From assembly GCF_039537875.1 (NCBI RefSeq), contig NZ_BAABBI010000004.1, positions 49,891-113,890 on the forward strand: a stretch of 64,000 nt of DNA, given 5' to 3'. Below the pieces are notes generated by a model, which searched no databases, had not been told where the DNA came from, and saw only the letters and a list, made by a program, of their open reading frames with translations. Made by a program: the position numbers and the translations under genes. Shown here one piece after another: positions 15,925 through 25,250 of this stretch (position 1 is its first letter; each line of letters starts with the position of its first letter). The DNA comes from Corallibacter vietnamensis. GTDB lineage: Bacteria > Bacteroidota > Bacteroidia > Flavobacteriales > Flavobacteriaceae.

Positions 15925-18756
15925 ATGAGCCATTTTGAAGAACATATACAGGTAAAAGGCGCTCGCGTTCACAACCTAAAAAATATAGATATTACCATAC
16001 CTAGAGATAAACTTGTAGTTATTACAGGGCTATCAGGCAGTGGTAAATCATCATTAGCCTTTGACACCATTTATGCCGAAGGACAAAGACGCTATATAGA
16101 AACCTTCTCTGCCTACGCTCGTCAATTTCTAGGAGGCCTAGAACGCCCTGATGTTGATAAAATAGACGGCCTATCGCCAGTTATTGCCATAGAGCAAAAA
16201 ACAACAAGCAAGTCTCCACGCTCTACAGTTGGTACCATTACAGAAATTTATGATTTCTTAAGGCTACTATTTGCCAGAGCCAGTGACGCTTATAGCTACA
16301 ACACAGGCGAAAAAATGGTGAGCTACAGCGATGAGCAAATCAAAAAACTCATTACCAAAAGCTATAACGGAAAACGCATTAACATCCTCGCGCCTATTAT
16401 CAGATCTCGTAAAGGACACTACCGCGAACTCTTTGAGCAAATTGCAAAACAAGGCTTTGTAAAAGTGCGTACCGATGGCGAAATAAGAGACCTAGTAAAA
16501 GGCATGAAACTAGATCGCTATAAAACTCACGATATAGAAATTGTTATAGACCGACTTAAAATTGACACCTCGGTAGATAATGACAAACGCCTTACTGAAA
16601 CTATAAACACAGCCATGTACCATGGCGACGATGTGCTTATGGTTATAGACCAAGATACACAAGAAGCACGCTATTTTAGTAGAAACCTGATGTGCCCATC
16701 ATCTGGAATCTCCTACCCTAACCCAGAACCAAACAACTTTTCGTTCAACTCACCAAAAGGTGCCTGCCCTAAATGTAACGGCATTGGGCAACTTTATCAG
16801 GTAAACGAAAGCAAAATTATACCTAACCCTAATATATCTATAAATGCAGGCGCTTTAGCACCTCATGGTCCGCAAAAAAACTCTTGGATATTCAAACAAT
16901 TTGAAACCATTGCTCACCGCTTTGGTTTCTCGCTAAACGACCCTTACAAATCAATCCCTGATGATGCCAAACAAATGATTATGTATGGCGGAAATGATAA
17001 ATTCTCTGTAGAAAGTAAAACGCTTGGCGTTACTAGAGATTATAAAATAGACTTTGAAGGCGTTGCTAACTTTATAGAAAACCAATACAACACCGCAGAA
17101 ACCACGTCTCTAAAACGATGGGCAAAAGAATATATGGACAAAGTGGTTTGTGGCACCTGTGGTGGTTCTAGATTAAGAAAAGAGTCGCTTTACTTTAAAG
17201 TAAACGGGTTGAATATTTCTGAAATTGCTAACAAAGATATTGTAGAGATAACAAATTGGTTTAGTGATTTACCTAATCACCTATCAAAAAAGCAACTTAA
17301 AATATCGCAAGAAATAATAAAAGAAATCTCTGCACGACTACAGTTTTTACTTGATGTTGGGCTAGATTACCTATCTTTAAACCGAAGCTCAAAATCTCTA
17401 TCTGGTGGCGAAGCCCAACGTATTAGACTCGCAACCCAAATAGGCTCTCAATTAGTAGGCGTTTTATATATTCTAGATGAGCCTAGCATAGGTTTACACC
17501 AACGCGATAACGAAAAACTTATCAACTCATTAGTATCACTGCGAGACGTTGGTAACTCGGTTATTGTTGTTGAACACGACAAAGACATGATAGAGCGCGC
17601 AGACTATGTTATTGACATAGGCCCTAAAGCAGGTAAATACGGTGGCGAAATCATTAGTACTGGCACCCCAAAAGAGCTTAAAACACACAATACAATTACA
17701 GCCGATTACCTAAACGGAAATAAAGAAATAAAAGTACCTGAAAAGCGCCGAAAAGGAAACGGCAAAAGCATTACCCTAAAAGGATGTACTGGTAATAACC
17801 TAAAAAATGTAGATGTTACATTTCCTCTAGGTAAAATGATAGGCGTTACAGGTGTTTCTGGTAGCGGAAAGTCTACCTTAATAAACGAAACGCTATACCC
17901 TATTATGAACGCCCACTACTTTAATGGCGTTAAAAAACCTATGCCTTATAAAAGCATAAAAGGTTTAGAACACATTGATAAAGTTATTGACATAAACCAA
18001 TCTCCAATAGGGCGTACACCTCGTAGCAACCCTGCAACATATACAGGTGTATTTAGTGAGATAAGAAGCCTTTTTGCTAAAATACCAGAAGCTATGATAC
18101 GTGGTTACAAACCTGGTCGTTTTAGTTTTAATGTGAAAGGAGGCCGATGTGAAACATGCCAAGGCGGTGGTTTACGTGTTATAGAAATGAATTTCTTACC
18201 AGATGTTTATGTAGAATGTGAAACATGTCAAGGAAAACGTTTCAACAGAGAAACATTAGAAATTCGTTACAAAGGCAAAAGCATAAGCGATGTTCTTGAT
18301 ATGACAATAACCGAAGCTGTAGAATTCTTTGAGCATATTCCTAAAATACATAAAAAGCTTAAAACCATCAAAGACGTAGGTTTAGGCTACATTACTTTAG
18401 GGCAACAAAGCACAACGCTTTCTGGTGGTGAAGCACAGCGTATAAAACTTGCTACAGAATTAAGTAAACGCGATACTGGCAACACGTTTTATATACTAGA
18501 CGAGCCTACAACAGGATTACATTTTGAAGATATAAACGTATTAATGCAAGTGCTTAATAAGCTTGCTGATAAAGGTAATACCGTTTTAATTATAGAACAC
18601 AACCTGGATGTAATTAAAATGGTAGATCATATTATTGATGTAGGTTATGAAGGCGGAAAAGGCGGCGGACAAATTATAGCTGAAGGCACTCCTGAAGACG
18701 TTGCAAATCACAAAAAAAGTCATACAGCACGTTTCTTAAAAAAAGAACTTCAATAA
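15925..18756 (+). CDS. uvrA: Excinuclease ABC subunit A (second UvrA paralogue)
   Basis: The 943-residue protein has the full UvrA plan: N-terminal Walker A GLSGSGKSS, Y-A-R-Q-F-L-G-G-L switch region, UvrB-binding insertion, LSGGEAQR in both halves, ILDEPSIGLHQ and ILDEPTTGLHF, and an intact C-terminal zinc module (CETC...CETC). The N-terminal zinc module is partly eroded: CPSSG gives only Cys257 of the first pair, with Ser at the second position, while CPKC (281-284) remains. It is closer to the usual bacterial UvrA length than the paralogue at 631. The two copies are well diverged, so they are old paralogues and not a recent duplication. Downstream is a strong terminator. Confidence 0.95.
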   Translation: MSHFEEHIQVKGARVHNLKNIDITIPRDKLVVITGLSGSGKSSLAFDTIYAEGQRRYIETFSAYARQFLGGLERPDVDKIDGLSPVIAIEQKTTSKSPRSTVGTITEIYDFLRLLFARASDAYSYNTGEKMVSYSDEQIKKLITKSYNGKRINILAPIIRSRKGHYRELFEQIAKQGFVKVRTDGEIRDLVKGMKLDRYKTHDIEIVIDRLKIDTSVDNDKRLTETINTAMYHGDDVLMVIDQDTQEARYFSRNLMCPSSGISYPNPEPNNFSFNSPKGACPKCNGIGQLYQVNESKIIPNPNISINAGALAPHGPQKNSWIFKQFETIAHRFGFSLNDPYKSIPDDAKQMIMYGGNDKFSVESKTLGVTRDYKIDFEGVANFIENQYNTAETTSLKRWAKEYMDKVVCGTCGGSRLRKESLYFKVNGLNISEIANKDIVEITNWFSDLPNHLSKKQLKISQEIIKEISARLQFLLDVGLDYLSLNRSSKSLSGGEAQRIRLATQIGSQLVGVLYILDEPSIGLHQRDNEKLINSLVSLRDVGNSVIVVEHDKDMIERADYVIDIGPKAGKYGGEIISTGTPKELKTHNTITADYLNGNKEIKVPEKRRKGNGKSITLKGCTGNNLKNVDVTFPLGKMIGVTGVSGSGKSTLINETLYPIMNAHYFNGVKKPMPYKSIKGLEHIDKVIDINQSPIGRTPRSNPATYTGVFSEIRSLFAKIPEAMIRGYKPGRFSFNVKGGRCETCQGGGLRVIEMNFLPDVYVECETCQGKRFNRETLEIRYKGKSISDVLDMTITEAVEFFEHIPKIHKKLKTIKDVGLGYITLGQQSTTLSGGEAQRIKLATELSKRDTGNTFYILDEPTTGLHFEDINVLMQVLNKLADKGNTVLIIEHNLDVIKMVDHIIDVGYEGGKGGGQIIAEGTPEDVANHKKSHTARFLKKELQ

Positions 18757-18820
18757 AAATTTAAAAAACTTATATTATTTTTAATCTATATTCATTAAGA
18801 ATTTCTTAATTTTAAACATC

Positions 18821-18849
18821 AAGACAAACCAATGCGTTTGTCTTTTTTT
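18821..18849 (+). terminator. Rho-independent terminator after the second uvrA
   Basis: An 8-bp stem AGACAAAC/GTTTGTCT with the loop CAATGC is followed by a run of T residues. Confidence 0.85.
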
Positions 18850-18945
18850 GCGTAAAAAAAGGAATGTGCAAGTCATAAATTTAAGTACTACATTTCTTTT
18901 AAATTAGTTACTATAAATTAAATAAAAATTAAATAAAATATATAA

Positions 18946-19635
18946 ATGAGAAACGAACAACATCACAAACGTTGGAATGAAATAAAAACGAATGACTCTT
19001 GGGCTATCTTCAAGATTATGGGAGAATTTGTTAATGGATATGAAAAATTAAGTAGAATTGGACCTTGTGTATCTATTTTTGGATCTGCAAGAACTAAACC
19101 TGATCATAAATACTACAAACTAGCCGAAGAAGTTGCTCAAAAAATAGCAAATCAAGGATATGGTGTTATTACTGGTGGCGGACCTGGAATTATGGAAGCT
19201 GGTAACAAAGGTGCTCATATAGCTGGAGGCACATCTGTAGGACTTAACATTGAACTACCTTTTGAACAGCATGACAACCCTTATATAGATTCTGATAAAA
19301 GTTTAGATTTTGATTACTTTTTCGTTAGAAAAGTAATGTTTGTAAAATACTCTCAAGGGTTTGTTGTTATGCCTGGAGGTTTTGGTACTTTAGATGAGCT
19401 TTTTGAAGCCATTACTTTAATTCAAACTCATAAAATAGAAAAATTCCCTATCATTTTAGTAGGCACAGAGTTTTGGTCTGGTTTACTTGATTGGGTAAAA
19501 TCTACATTACTAGATAAATTCAGCAACATTAGTCCTAAAGATTTAGATTTAATTCACCTTGTAGACTCTGCTGATGAAGTAATAGATATCCTAGATACCT
19601 TCTATAAAGAATATGGGTTTAGTCCTAACTTCTAA
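18946..19635 (+). CDS. LOG-family nucleotide phosphoribohydrolase (TIGR00730)
   Basis: The 229-residue Rossmann-fold protein carries the hallmarks of the LOG (Lonely guy) family: GSARTKPD near the N-terminus, ITGGGPGIMEAGNKGAH, and the active-site motif PGGFGTLDE. Characterised members cleave nucleoside 5'-monophosphates to a free base and ribose 5-phosphate, as in cytokinin activation; bacterial members often act on purine nucleotides. The longer N-terminal helix is typical of the bacterial type. The gene is separate from its neighbours. Confidence 0.9.
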   Translation: MRNEQHHKRWNEIKTNDSWAIFKIMGEFVNGYEKLSRIGPCVSIFGSARTKPDHKYYKLAEEVAQKIANQGYGVITGGGPGIMEAGNKGAHIAGGTSVGLNIELPFEQHDNPYIDSDKSLDFDYFFVRKVMFVKYSQGFVVMPGGFGTLDELFEAITLIQTHKIEKFPIILVGTEFWSGLLDWVKSTLLDKFSNISPKDLDLIHLVDSADEVIDILDTFYKEYGFSPNF

Positions 19636-19726
19636 TCACTTTAACATAGTATTATTTAAAAATTACGAAAATACTTGTTATATTACCTAAAAAAGAAGCT
19701 ATAACCGAATTCCCCATTTACAGATA

Positions 19727-22573
19727 TTGAGGATATTTAAACTACTATACATTGCCATTGCTGTTGCATGTTTTATGTGCAACAGCTTTAAAGGCTTTAG
19801 TCAGAATAATATTGACTTAAAAGCTGTTTTTGATATACCTCAAAAACAAATAAAAATTGAGCAAACTATAGTTTATAAAAACACAACTCAAGATACTTTA
19901 CACAGTATATACTTAAATGATTGGAGCCATAGTTATGCTACCAAAACCACACCATTAGCCAATAGATTTGCTGAAGAATTTAAAACAGAATTTCACTTTG
20001 CTAAAAACGAAGATCGCGGATATTCTGTCATTACTTCAATTCATCAAAACGATCAAGAAATAACTTTTAAAAGATTAAAAAATCATATAGATGTTATAAA
20101 AGTAACTCTTGACAAGCCTTTACAAGCCAATGAAGCTTACACCATAAAACTCAATTATGTTGTACAAATACCTAATGATAAATTTACCCGTTACGGTATT
20201 TCTCCTGATAACAATGTTAGCTTACGATATTGGTATATTACACCAGCTGTATACAATGGTAAATGGCAACATTTTAGCAACAAAGGTTTAGATGATTTAT
20301 TTTCACCGCTTTCTAATATTAAACTACAAGTTGAGTACCCAAAAGATTACACATTAACGTCAGAGTTAGATGACACTGATTTCTTTTTAAAAGACAGTAC
20401 TAAGGTCACTACGCTATCAGGTGAAAACCGCATTAACTCTAAACTCTTTTTGTATAAAAATGCTGATTTCAATAACATAGAAACAGATTATTTTACACTA
20501 GTTACTAATATAGGTACTGAAGGCCTCAACCCTATTGATCGTGTAATAATTAGTGATAAAATAGCTGGATTTCTAACCAAAAACCTAGGTGCATATCCTC
20601 ATAAAAAGCTTCTGCTTTCATATATAGACTATAAAAAGAACCCCATTTATGGTTTAAATCTTCTACCTAATTTTATACGTCCATTTCCAGATAGTTTTCA
20701 ATTTGAATTAAAAGTTCTAAAAACAGCATTAAACAATTATTTAGAAAACATTCTTATTGTAAATCCAAGACAAGACCAATGGATTATTGATGGCCTACAA
20801 ACGTATTTTCTTATTAAATACGTAGACGAGAATTATCCTAATATGAAAATTTTCGGGTCGCTTTCTAGAATTTGGGGGCTAAAATCTTTTCATGCTGCAA
20901 ACCTTAATTTTAATGACCAATATGCGTTTTTATTTATGCATATGGCTCGAGAAGGTATAGATCAGCCTTTGCTTATGCAAAAAGATTCTTTATTAAAATT
21001 CAATAAAAACATAGCTAACAAGTATAAAGCCGGAATAGGCTATAAATATTTAGATAACTATCTAGGTGGAAACAAAATTGACAGCATTATTAAAGAGTTT
21101 ATAAATACGAACTCACTAAAAGAAACGACTACAGAAAACCTAGAAACGTTAGTTCGCAGTAAAACAACCAAAAATTTAGATTGGTTTTTCGATACATATT
21201 TACAAACCAATCAAGATATTGATTACACAATTACCGATGCTGAAATTATTGAAGACTCAATACAGGTAACAATAAAAAACAACGCTAATATTACAGTACC
21301 AATTACATTAGCATCCATGAAGGATGATACAGTTATTTCTAGGATATGGCTTGATGATATCGCAAACACAAAAACAGTAAAAATTGCTGCAAAAGATGTC
21401 ACAAAAGTTGTATTAAATGATGATTACAGTATCCCTGAATTCAACTTAAGAAACAACACAAAACGCGTAGACAAACACCTTTTTAATCGTCCTTTACAAT
21501 TACGCTTGTTTAAAGATATAGAAGATCCAAAATACAATCAAGTCTTCTTTATGCCTATAGTAGAGTTTAACAACATTTATGACGGATTAGTATTAGGAGT
21601 AAAAGCTTATAATAAAACCGTATTAAAAAAACCTTTTAATTATAACATTTCACCACAATACGGAACTGGATCAAATTCTCTTACAGGTTCTTTCTCTTTC
21701 AATTATACAAACTACAACGAGACTAAACCAAACCTATTTAGCGTTAGGTATGGCATGAGCGCTAGTTATGAAAGCTACGCAGAAAACCTTTTTGTTACCA
21801 AGTTTACACCTAGTGTTTCTTTTATTTTTAGAGACAAAACAAATCTTCGTTCTAACAAAAGGCAATACTTAACATTACGCTATTTAGACATAAATAGAGA
21901 CAAAGACCCAAATAACGAAGACACCTCTGAAGACCCAAATTACAGTGTGTTTAATGCGCGTTACAATCATGTAGATAAAGATTTAAAAAACTTTAATGCT
22001 TGGTTTACCGATTTACAAATTGCCAAAAATTTTGGTAAAGTTGCTTTTAACTACGAGTACAGAAAACTCACAGAGAGAAACAGACAATTTAAATTACGAT
22101 TATATACAGGAATCTTTTTATACAATAACACCTATAGAGACTCCGACTATTTTAGCTTTGCGCTAGATCGCCCTACAGACTACCTCTTTGATTACAATTA
22201 TTATGGACGTTCTGAAAGCTCTGGACTTTTTAGCCAACAGCTAATAATTGCTGAAGGTGGATTTAAATCTAAATTAAGCACGCCTTTTGCAAACCAATGG
22301 ATAAGTACTGTAAATGCAGGCACTACCATCTGGAGGTATATTGAAGCTTATGGCGATATTGGTTTAGTAAAAAATCATGGTAGTGATGCCAAATTTGTTT
22401 ATGATTCAGGAATAAGATTTAGTCTAGTTGACGACTATTTCGAACTATATTTCCCAGTATACTCTAATTTAGGATGGGAAATTGCAGAACCTAACTACGG
22501 TCAAAGAATACGCTTTATCATCACTTTAGACCTCAAAACACTTTTCGGTCTATTTACAAGACGTTGGTACTAA
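19727..22573 (+). CDS. M1-peptidase-like pseudoenzyme fused to an outer-membrane beta barrel
   Basis: The 948-residue protein starts with TTG (no ATG gives the signal peptide RIFKLLYIAIAVACFMCNSF). Residues 30-480 follow the M1 aminopeptidase layout: N-terminal beta domain, then a gluzincin-like region. The zinc motif HExxH is absent; the corresponding stretch reads LKTALNNYLENIL (about 328-340) and the downstream motif is WIIDGLQTYF in place of W-x-EG-x-A-x-Y. From about residue 600 to the end, alternating aromatic strands with a terminal Trp-Tyr look like an outer-membrane barrel. It is therefore likely a surface or periplasmic binding protein and not an active protease. Function is unknown. 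Confidence 0.75.
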   Translation: MRIFKLLYIAIAVACFMCNSFKGFSQNNIDLKAVFDIPQKQIKIEQTIVYKNTTQDTLHSIYLNDWSHSYATKTTPLANRFAEEFKTEFHFAKNEDRGYSVITSIHQNDQEITFKRLKNHIDVIKVTLDKPLQANEAYTIKLNYVVQIPNDKFTRYGISPDNNVSLRYWYITPAVYNGKWQHFSNKGLDDLFSPLSNIKLQVEYPKDYTLTSELDDTDFFLKDSTKVTTLSGENRINSKLFLYKNADFNNIETDYFTLVTNIGTEGLNPIDRVIISDKIAGFLTKNLGAYPHKKLLLSYIDYKKNPIYGLNLLPNFIRPFPDSFQFELKVLKTALNNYLENILIVNPRQDQWIIDGLQTYFLIKYVDENYPNMKIFGSLSRIWGLKSFHAANLNFNDQYAFLFMHMAREGIDQPLLMQKDSLLKFNKNIANKYKAGIGYKYLDNYLGGNKIDSIIKEFINTNSLKETTTENLETLVRSKTTKNLDWFFDTYLQTNQDIDYTITDAEIIEDSIQVTIKNNANITVPITLASMKDDTVISRIWLDDIANTKTVKIAAKDVTKVVLNDDYSIPEFNLRNNTKRVDKHLFNRPLQLRLFKDIEDPKYNQVFFMPIVEFNNIYDGLVLGVKAYNKTVLKKPFNYNISPQYGTGSNSLTGSFSFNYTNYNETKPNLFSVRYGMSASYESYAENLFVTKFTPSVSFIFRDKTNLRSNKRQYLTLRYLDINRDKDPNNEDTSEDPNYSVFNARYNHVDKDLKNFNAWFTDLQIAKNFGKVAFNYEYRKLTERNRQFKLRLYTGIFLYNNTYRDSDYFSFALDRPTDYLFDYNYYGRSESSGLFSQQLIIAEGGFKSKLSTPFANQWISTVNAGTTIWRYIEAYGDIGLVKNHGSDAKFVYDSGIRFSLVDDYFELYFPVYSNLGWEIAEPNYGQRIRFIITLDLKTLFGLFTRRWY

Positions 22574-22704
22574 ATAGTTCATTTTTTAGCAATTACAATT
22601 ATCATATTGTTAATGAAAAGCTAAATATTTAGAAATATTACAATCATTAACAACAAAAACACATAATATTTACGAAATATGCAATTTTATAACACATTCT
22701 AACA

Positions 22705-22735
22705 TTGCAAAACAGATAAATATTCACTAAATTTG
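22705..22735 (+). promoter_or_regulatory. Promoter of the fused E1 dehydrogenase gene
   Basis: TTG (22705-22707), 20 bases, then TAAATTTG (22728-22735), 20 bases before the ATG. This is a near-ideal Bacteroidetes promoter. Confidence 0.75.
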
Positions 22736-22755
22736 CAAAAAATATCTTTTACATT

Positions 22756-25167
22756 ATGCAAACAAACCCTGACGTGAAAAAAGACATCTCTTTTGAAGAT
22801 TTTAAAACTGAAGTTTTAAACGATTATAAAATCGCTGTTACATCACGTGAATGTAGTTTGCTAGGTCGCCGTGAGGTACTAACAGGAAAAGCCAAATTTG
22901 GAATTTTTGGCGACGGAAAAGAAGTGCCACAACTTGCCATGGCAAAAGCCTTTAAAAACGGAGATTTTCGCTCTGGATATTATCGTGATCAAACGTTTAT
23001 GATGGCGATTGATGAGCTTACAATAGAACAATTTTTTGCTGGGTTATATGCCAACACCAACTTAAAAGAAGAACCAATGTCTGCAGGAAGACAAATGGGT
23101 GGTCACTTTACCACACACAGTCTTGACGAAAACGGAAATTGGAATAACCTAACAGCTCAAAAAAACTCTAGTTCAGATATCTCTCCTACAGCAGGACAAA
23201 TGCCTCGGTTATTAGGGCTTGCACAAGCATCTAAAATATATAGACATGTTGATGGTATAGATACAACAAACTTTTCTGTAAATGGAAATGAAGTTGCTTG
23301 GGGAACTATTGGTAACGCAAGTACTAGTGAAGGACTCTTTTTTGAAACCATAAACGCTGCTGGTGTTTTACAAGTTCCTATGGTCATGAGCGTTTGGGAT
23401 GATGAATATGGAATTTCTGTTCATGCAAAATACCAAACCACTAAAGAAAACATCTCTGAAATTTTAAAAGGATTTCAACGTGATAATGACAATAAAGGTT
23501 ATGAAATATTACGTGTAAAAGGCTGGGATTATGTATCACTTATAGAAACATATCAAGAAGCTTCAAAAATTGCACGAGAAGAACACGTTCCGGTATTAAT
23601 TCACGTACAAGAGTTAACACAACCTCAAGGACACTCTACATCAGGTTCTCATGAGCGCTATAAAGATAAAAACAGATTAGACTGGGAAGCAGAATACGAC
23701 TGTAATACACAAATGCGAAAATGGATGATTGCCACCGGAATCGCAACAGAAGAAGAGTTAACCAATCTTGAAAAAACTATAAAAAAAGCCGTAAGAGATG
23801 GTAAAAAAGCGGCTTGGTCTTCTTATACACAACCTATTCAAGAAGAAAAAAACCAATTAATATCCCTTTTAGAAAACGTTGCTAAAGCTAGTTCTAACAG
23901 CGCTTTTATAACAAAACTTAAAAACGATTTAGAAAGCATTGATGAGCCACTTCGTAAAGATGTCATGTCTACTGCTAGAAAAGCATTACGTTTAGTAATA
24001 AATGACACTTCTAACGAAAAAAATCAGCTTATACAATGGGTTAACAATTATGCTAACACGATTCAACCTAAATACAGCTCACACCTTTATAGTCAATCTG
24101 AAAAATCAGCTTTAAACATTAAGGAAGTTAAACCTGTATATAATGAAGATTCAAAACAAGTTGATGCCCGTTTAATAGTTAGAGATAATTTTGATGCTAT
24201 ATTCAAAAAATTCCCTGAAGCTTTAGTTTTTGGAGAAGATGCAGGTCATATTGGTGATGTAAACCAAGGACTAGAAGGTATGCAAGAAAAGTATGGAGAA
24301 CTTCGAGTTAGTGACACAGGTATTAGAGAAGCTACCATATTAGGACAAGGAATTGGTATGGCAATGCGTGGTTTACGCCCTATTGCTGAAATTCAATATT
24401 TAGATTATATCCTTTATGCCTTACAAATAATCAGTGATGATTTAGCCACTTTACATTACCGTACAAAAGGGCGTCAAAAAGCACCGTTGATTATTCGTAC
24501 TCGCGGTCACAGACTAGAAGGAATTTGGCATTCAGGGTCGCAAATGGGTGGTATTCTTAATTTAGTAAGAGGAATACACGTATTAGTACCAAGAAACATG
24601 ACAAAAGCTGCTGGATTTTACAACACCCTTTTTGAAAGTGATGAACCAGCACTTATAGTAGAATGCTTAAACGGTTATAGACTAAAAGAAACAATGCCTT
24701 CAAATATAGGTTCTTTCAAAACACCTATTGGTGTCGTTGAAACTATAAAAGAAGGAAACGATATTACTCTTGTATCATACGGTTCTACATTACGAATCGT
24801 TGAACAAGCTGCAAAAGAATTACAAGAAGTTGGTATTGATGCTGAAATTATAGATGTTCAATCATTATTACCTTTTGATCTAAACCACGATATTGTAAAA
24901 AGTGTTGCAAAAACCAACCGATTAATGGTTATTGACGAAGATGTTCCTGGCGGAGCTTCAGCTTATATATTAAATGAAATATTAAACACTCAAAATGCTT
25001 ATCAACATTTAGATAGCAAACCGCAAACATTAGCAGCTCAACCACACAGACCAGCTTATGGAACTGATGGAGATTACTTCTCTAAACCATCTGTAGAAGA
25101 TGTATTTGAAACTATTTATAATGTGTTTCATGAAGTAAACCCTAACGATTTTCCGAAGTTACGCTAA
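22756..25167 (+). CDS. Fused E1 alpha/beta subunit of a 2-oxo-acid dehydrogenase
   Basis: The 803-residue protein joins an E1alpha half (about 1-390) and an E1beta half (about 455-803) in one chain, as is usual in Bacteroidetes. These thiamine-diphosphate enzymes decarboxylate 2-oxo acids, most likely branched-chain ones, and pass the acyl group to a lipoyl E2. In the alpha half the cofactor region reads GTIGNASTSEG (near 181) and VWDDEYGIS, so the canonical GDG...NN appears as GN...DD. The beta half has ATILGQGIGMAMRGLRPIAE, RTRGHRLEGIWHSGS and VDEDVPGGASAY-type endings (VIDEDVPGG). No E2 or E3 gene is next to it. The gene has its own promoter and terminator. Confidence 0.85.
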   Translation: MQTNPDVKKDISFEDFKTEVLNDYKIAVTSRECSLLGRREVLTGKAKFGIFGDGKEVPQLAMAKAFKNGDFRSGYYRDQTFMMAIDELTIEQFFAGLYANTNLKEEPMSAGRQMGGHFTTHSLDENGNWNNLTAQKNSSSDISPTAGQMPRLLGLAQASKIYRHVDGIDTTNFSVNGNEVAWGTIGNASTSEGLFFETINAAGVLQVPMVMSVWDDEYGISVHAKYQTTKENISEILKGFQRDNDNKGYEILRVKGWDYVSLIETYQEASKIAREEHVPVLIHVQELTQPQGHSTSGSHERYKDKNRLDWEAEYDCNTQMRKWMIATGIATEEELTNLEKTIKKAVRDGKKAAWSSYTQPIQEEKNQLISLLENVAKASSNSAFITKLKNDLESIDEPLRKDVMSTARKALRLVINDTSNEKNQLIQWVNNYANTIQPKYSSHLYSQSEKSALNIKEVKPVYNEDSKQVDARLIVRDNFDAIFKKFPEALVFGEDAGHIGDVNQGLEGMQEKYGELRVSDTGIREATILGQGIGMAMRGLRPIAEIQYLDYILYALQIISDDLATLHYRTKGRQKAPLIIRTRGHRLEGIWHSGSQMGGILNLVRGIHVLVPRNMTKAAGFYNTLFESDEPALIVECLNGYRLKETMPSNIGSFKTPIGVVETIKEGNDITLVSYGSTLRIVEQAAKELQEVGIDAEIIDVQSLLPFDLNHDIVKSVAKTNRLMVIDEDVPGGASAYILNEILNTQNAYQHLDSKPQTLAAQPHRPAYGTDGDYFSKPSVEDVFETIYNVFHEVNPNDFPKLR

Positions 25168-25192
25168 AACGTTAAATACATAATAAATACAC

Positions 25193-25226
25193 AAACCTTT
25201 TAGGAAATTCCTAAAAGGTTTTTTTA
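25193..25226 (+). terminator. Terminator of the E1 gene
   Basis: AACCTTTTAGGAA pairs with TTCCTAAAAGGTT, followed by T residues. Confidence 0.85.
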
Positions 25227-25250
25227 TATTTATAAGCAAACACTCCTTGT

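Noticed and set aside
631..18756. Recent duplication of uvrA
   Set aside because: The two proteins differ in length, insert sequences and zinc-module residues, so they are old paralogues.
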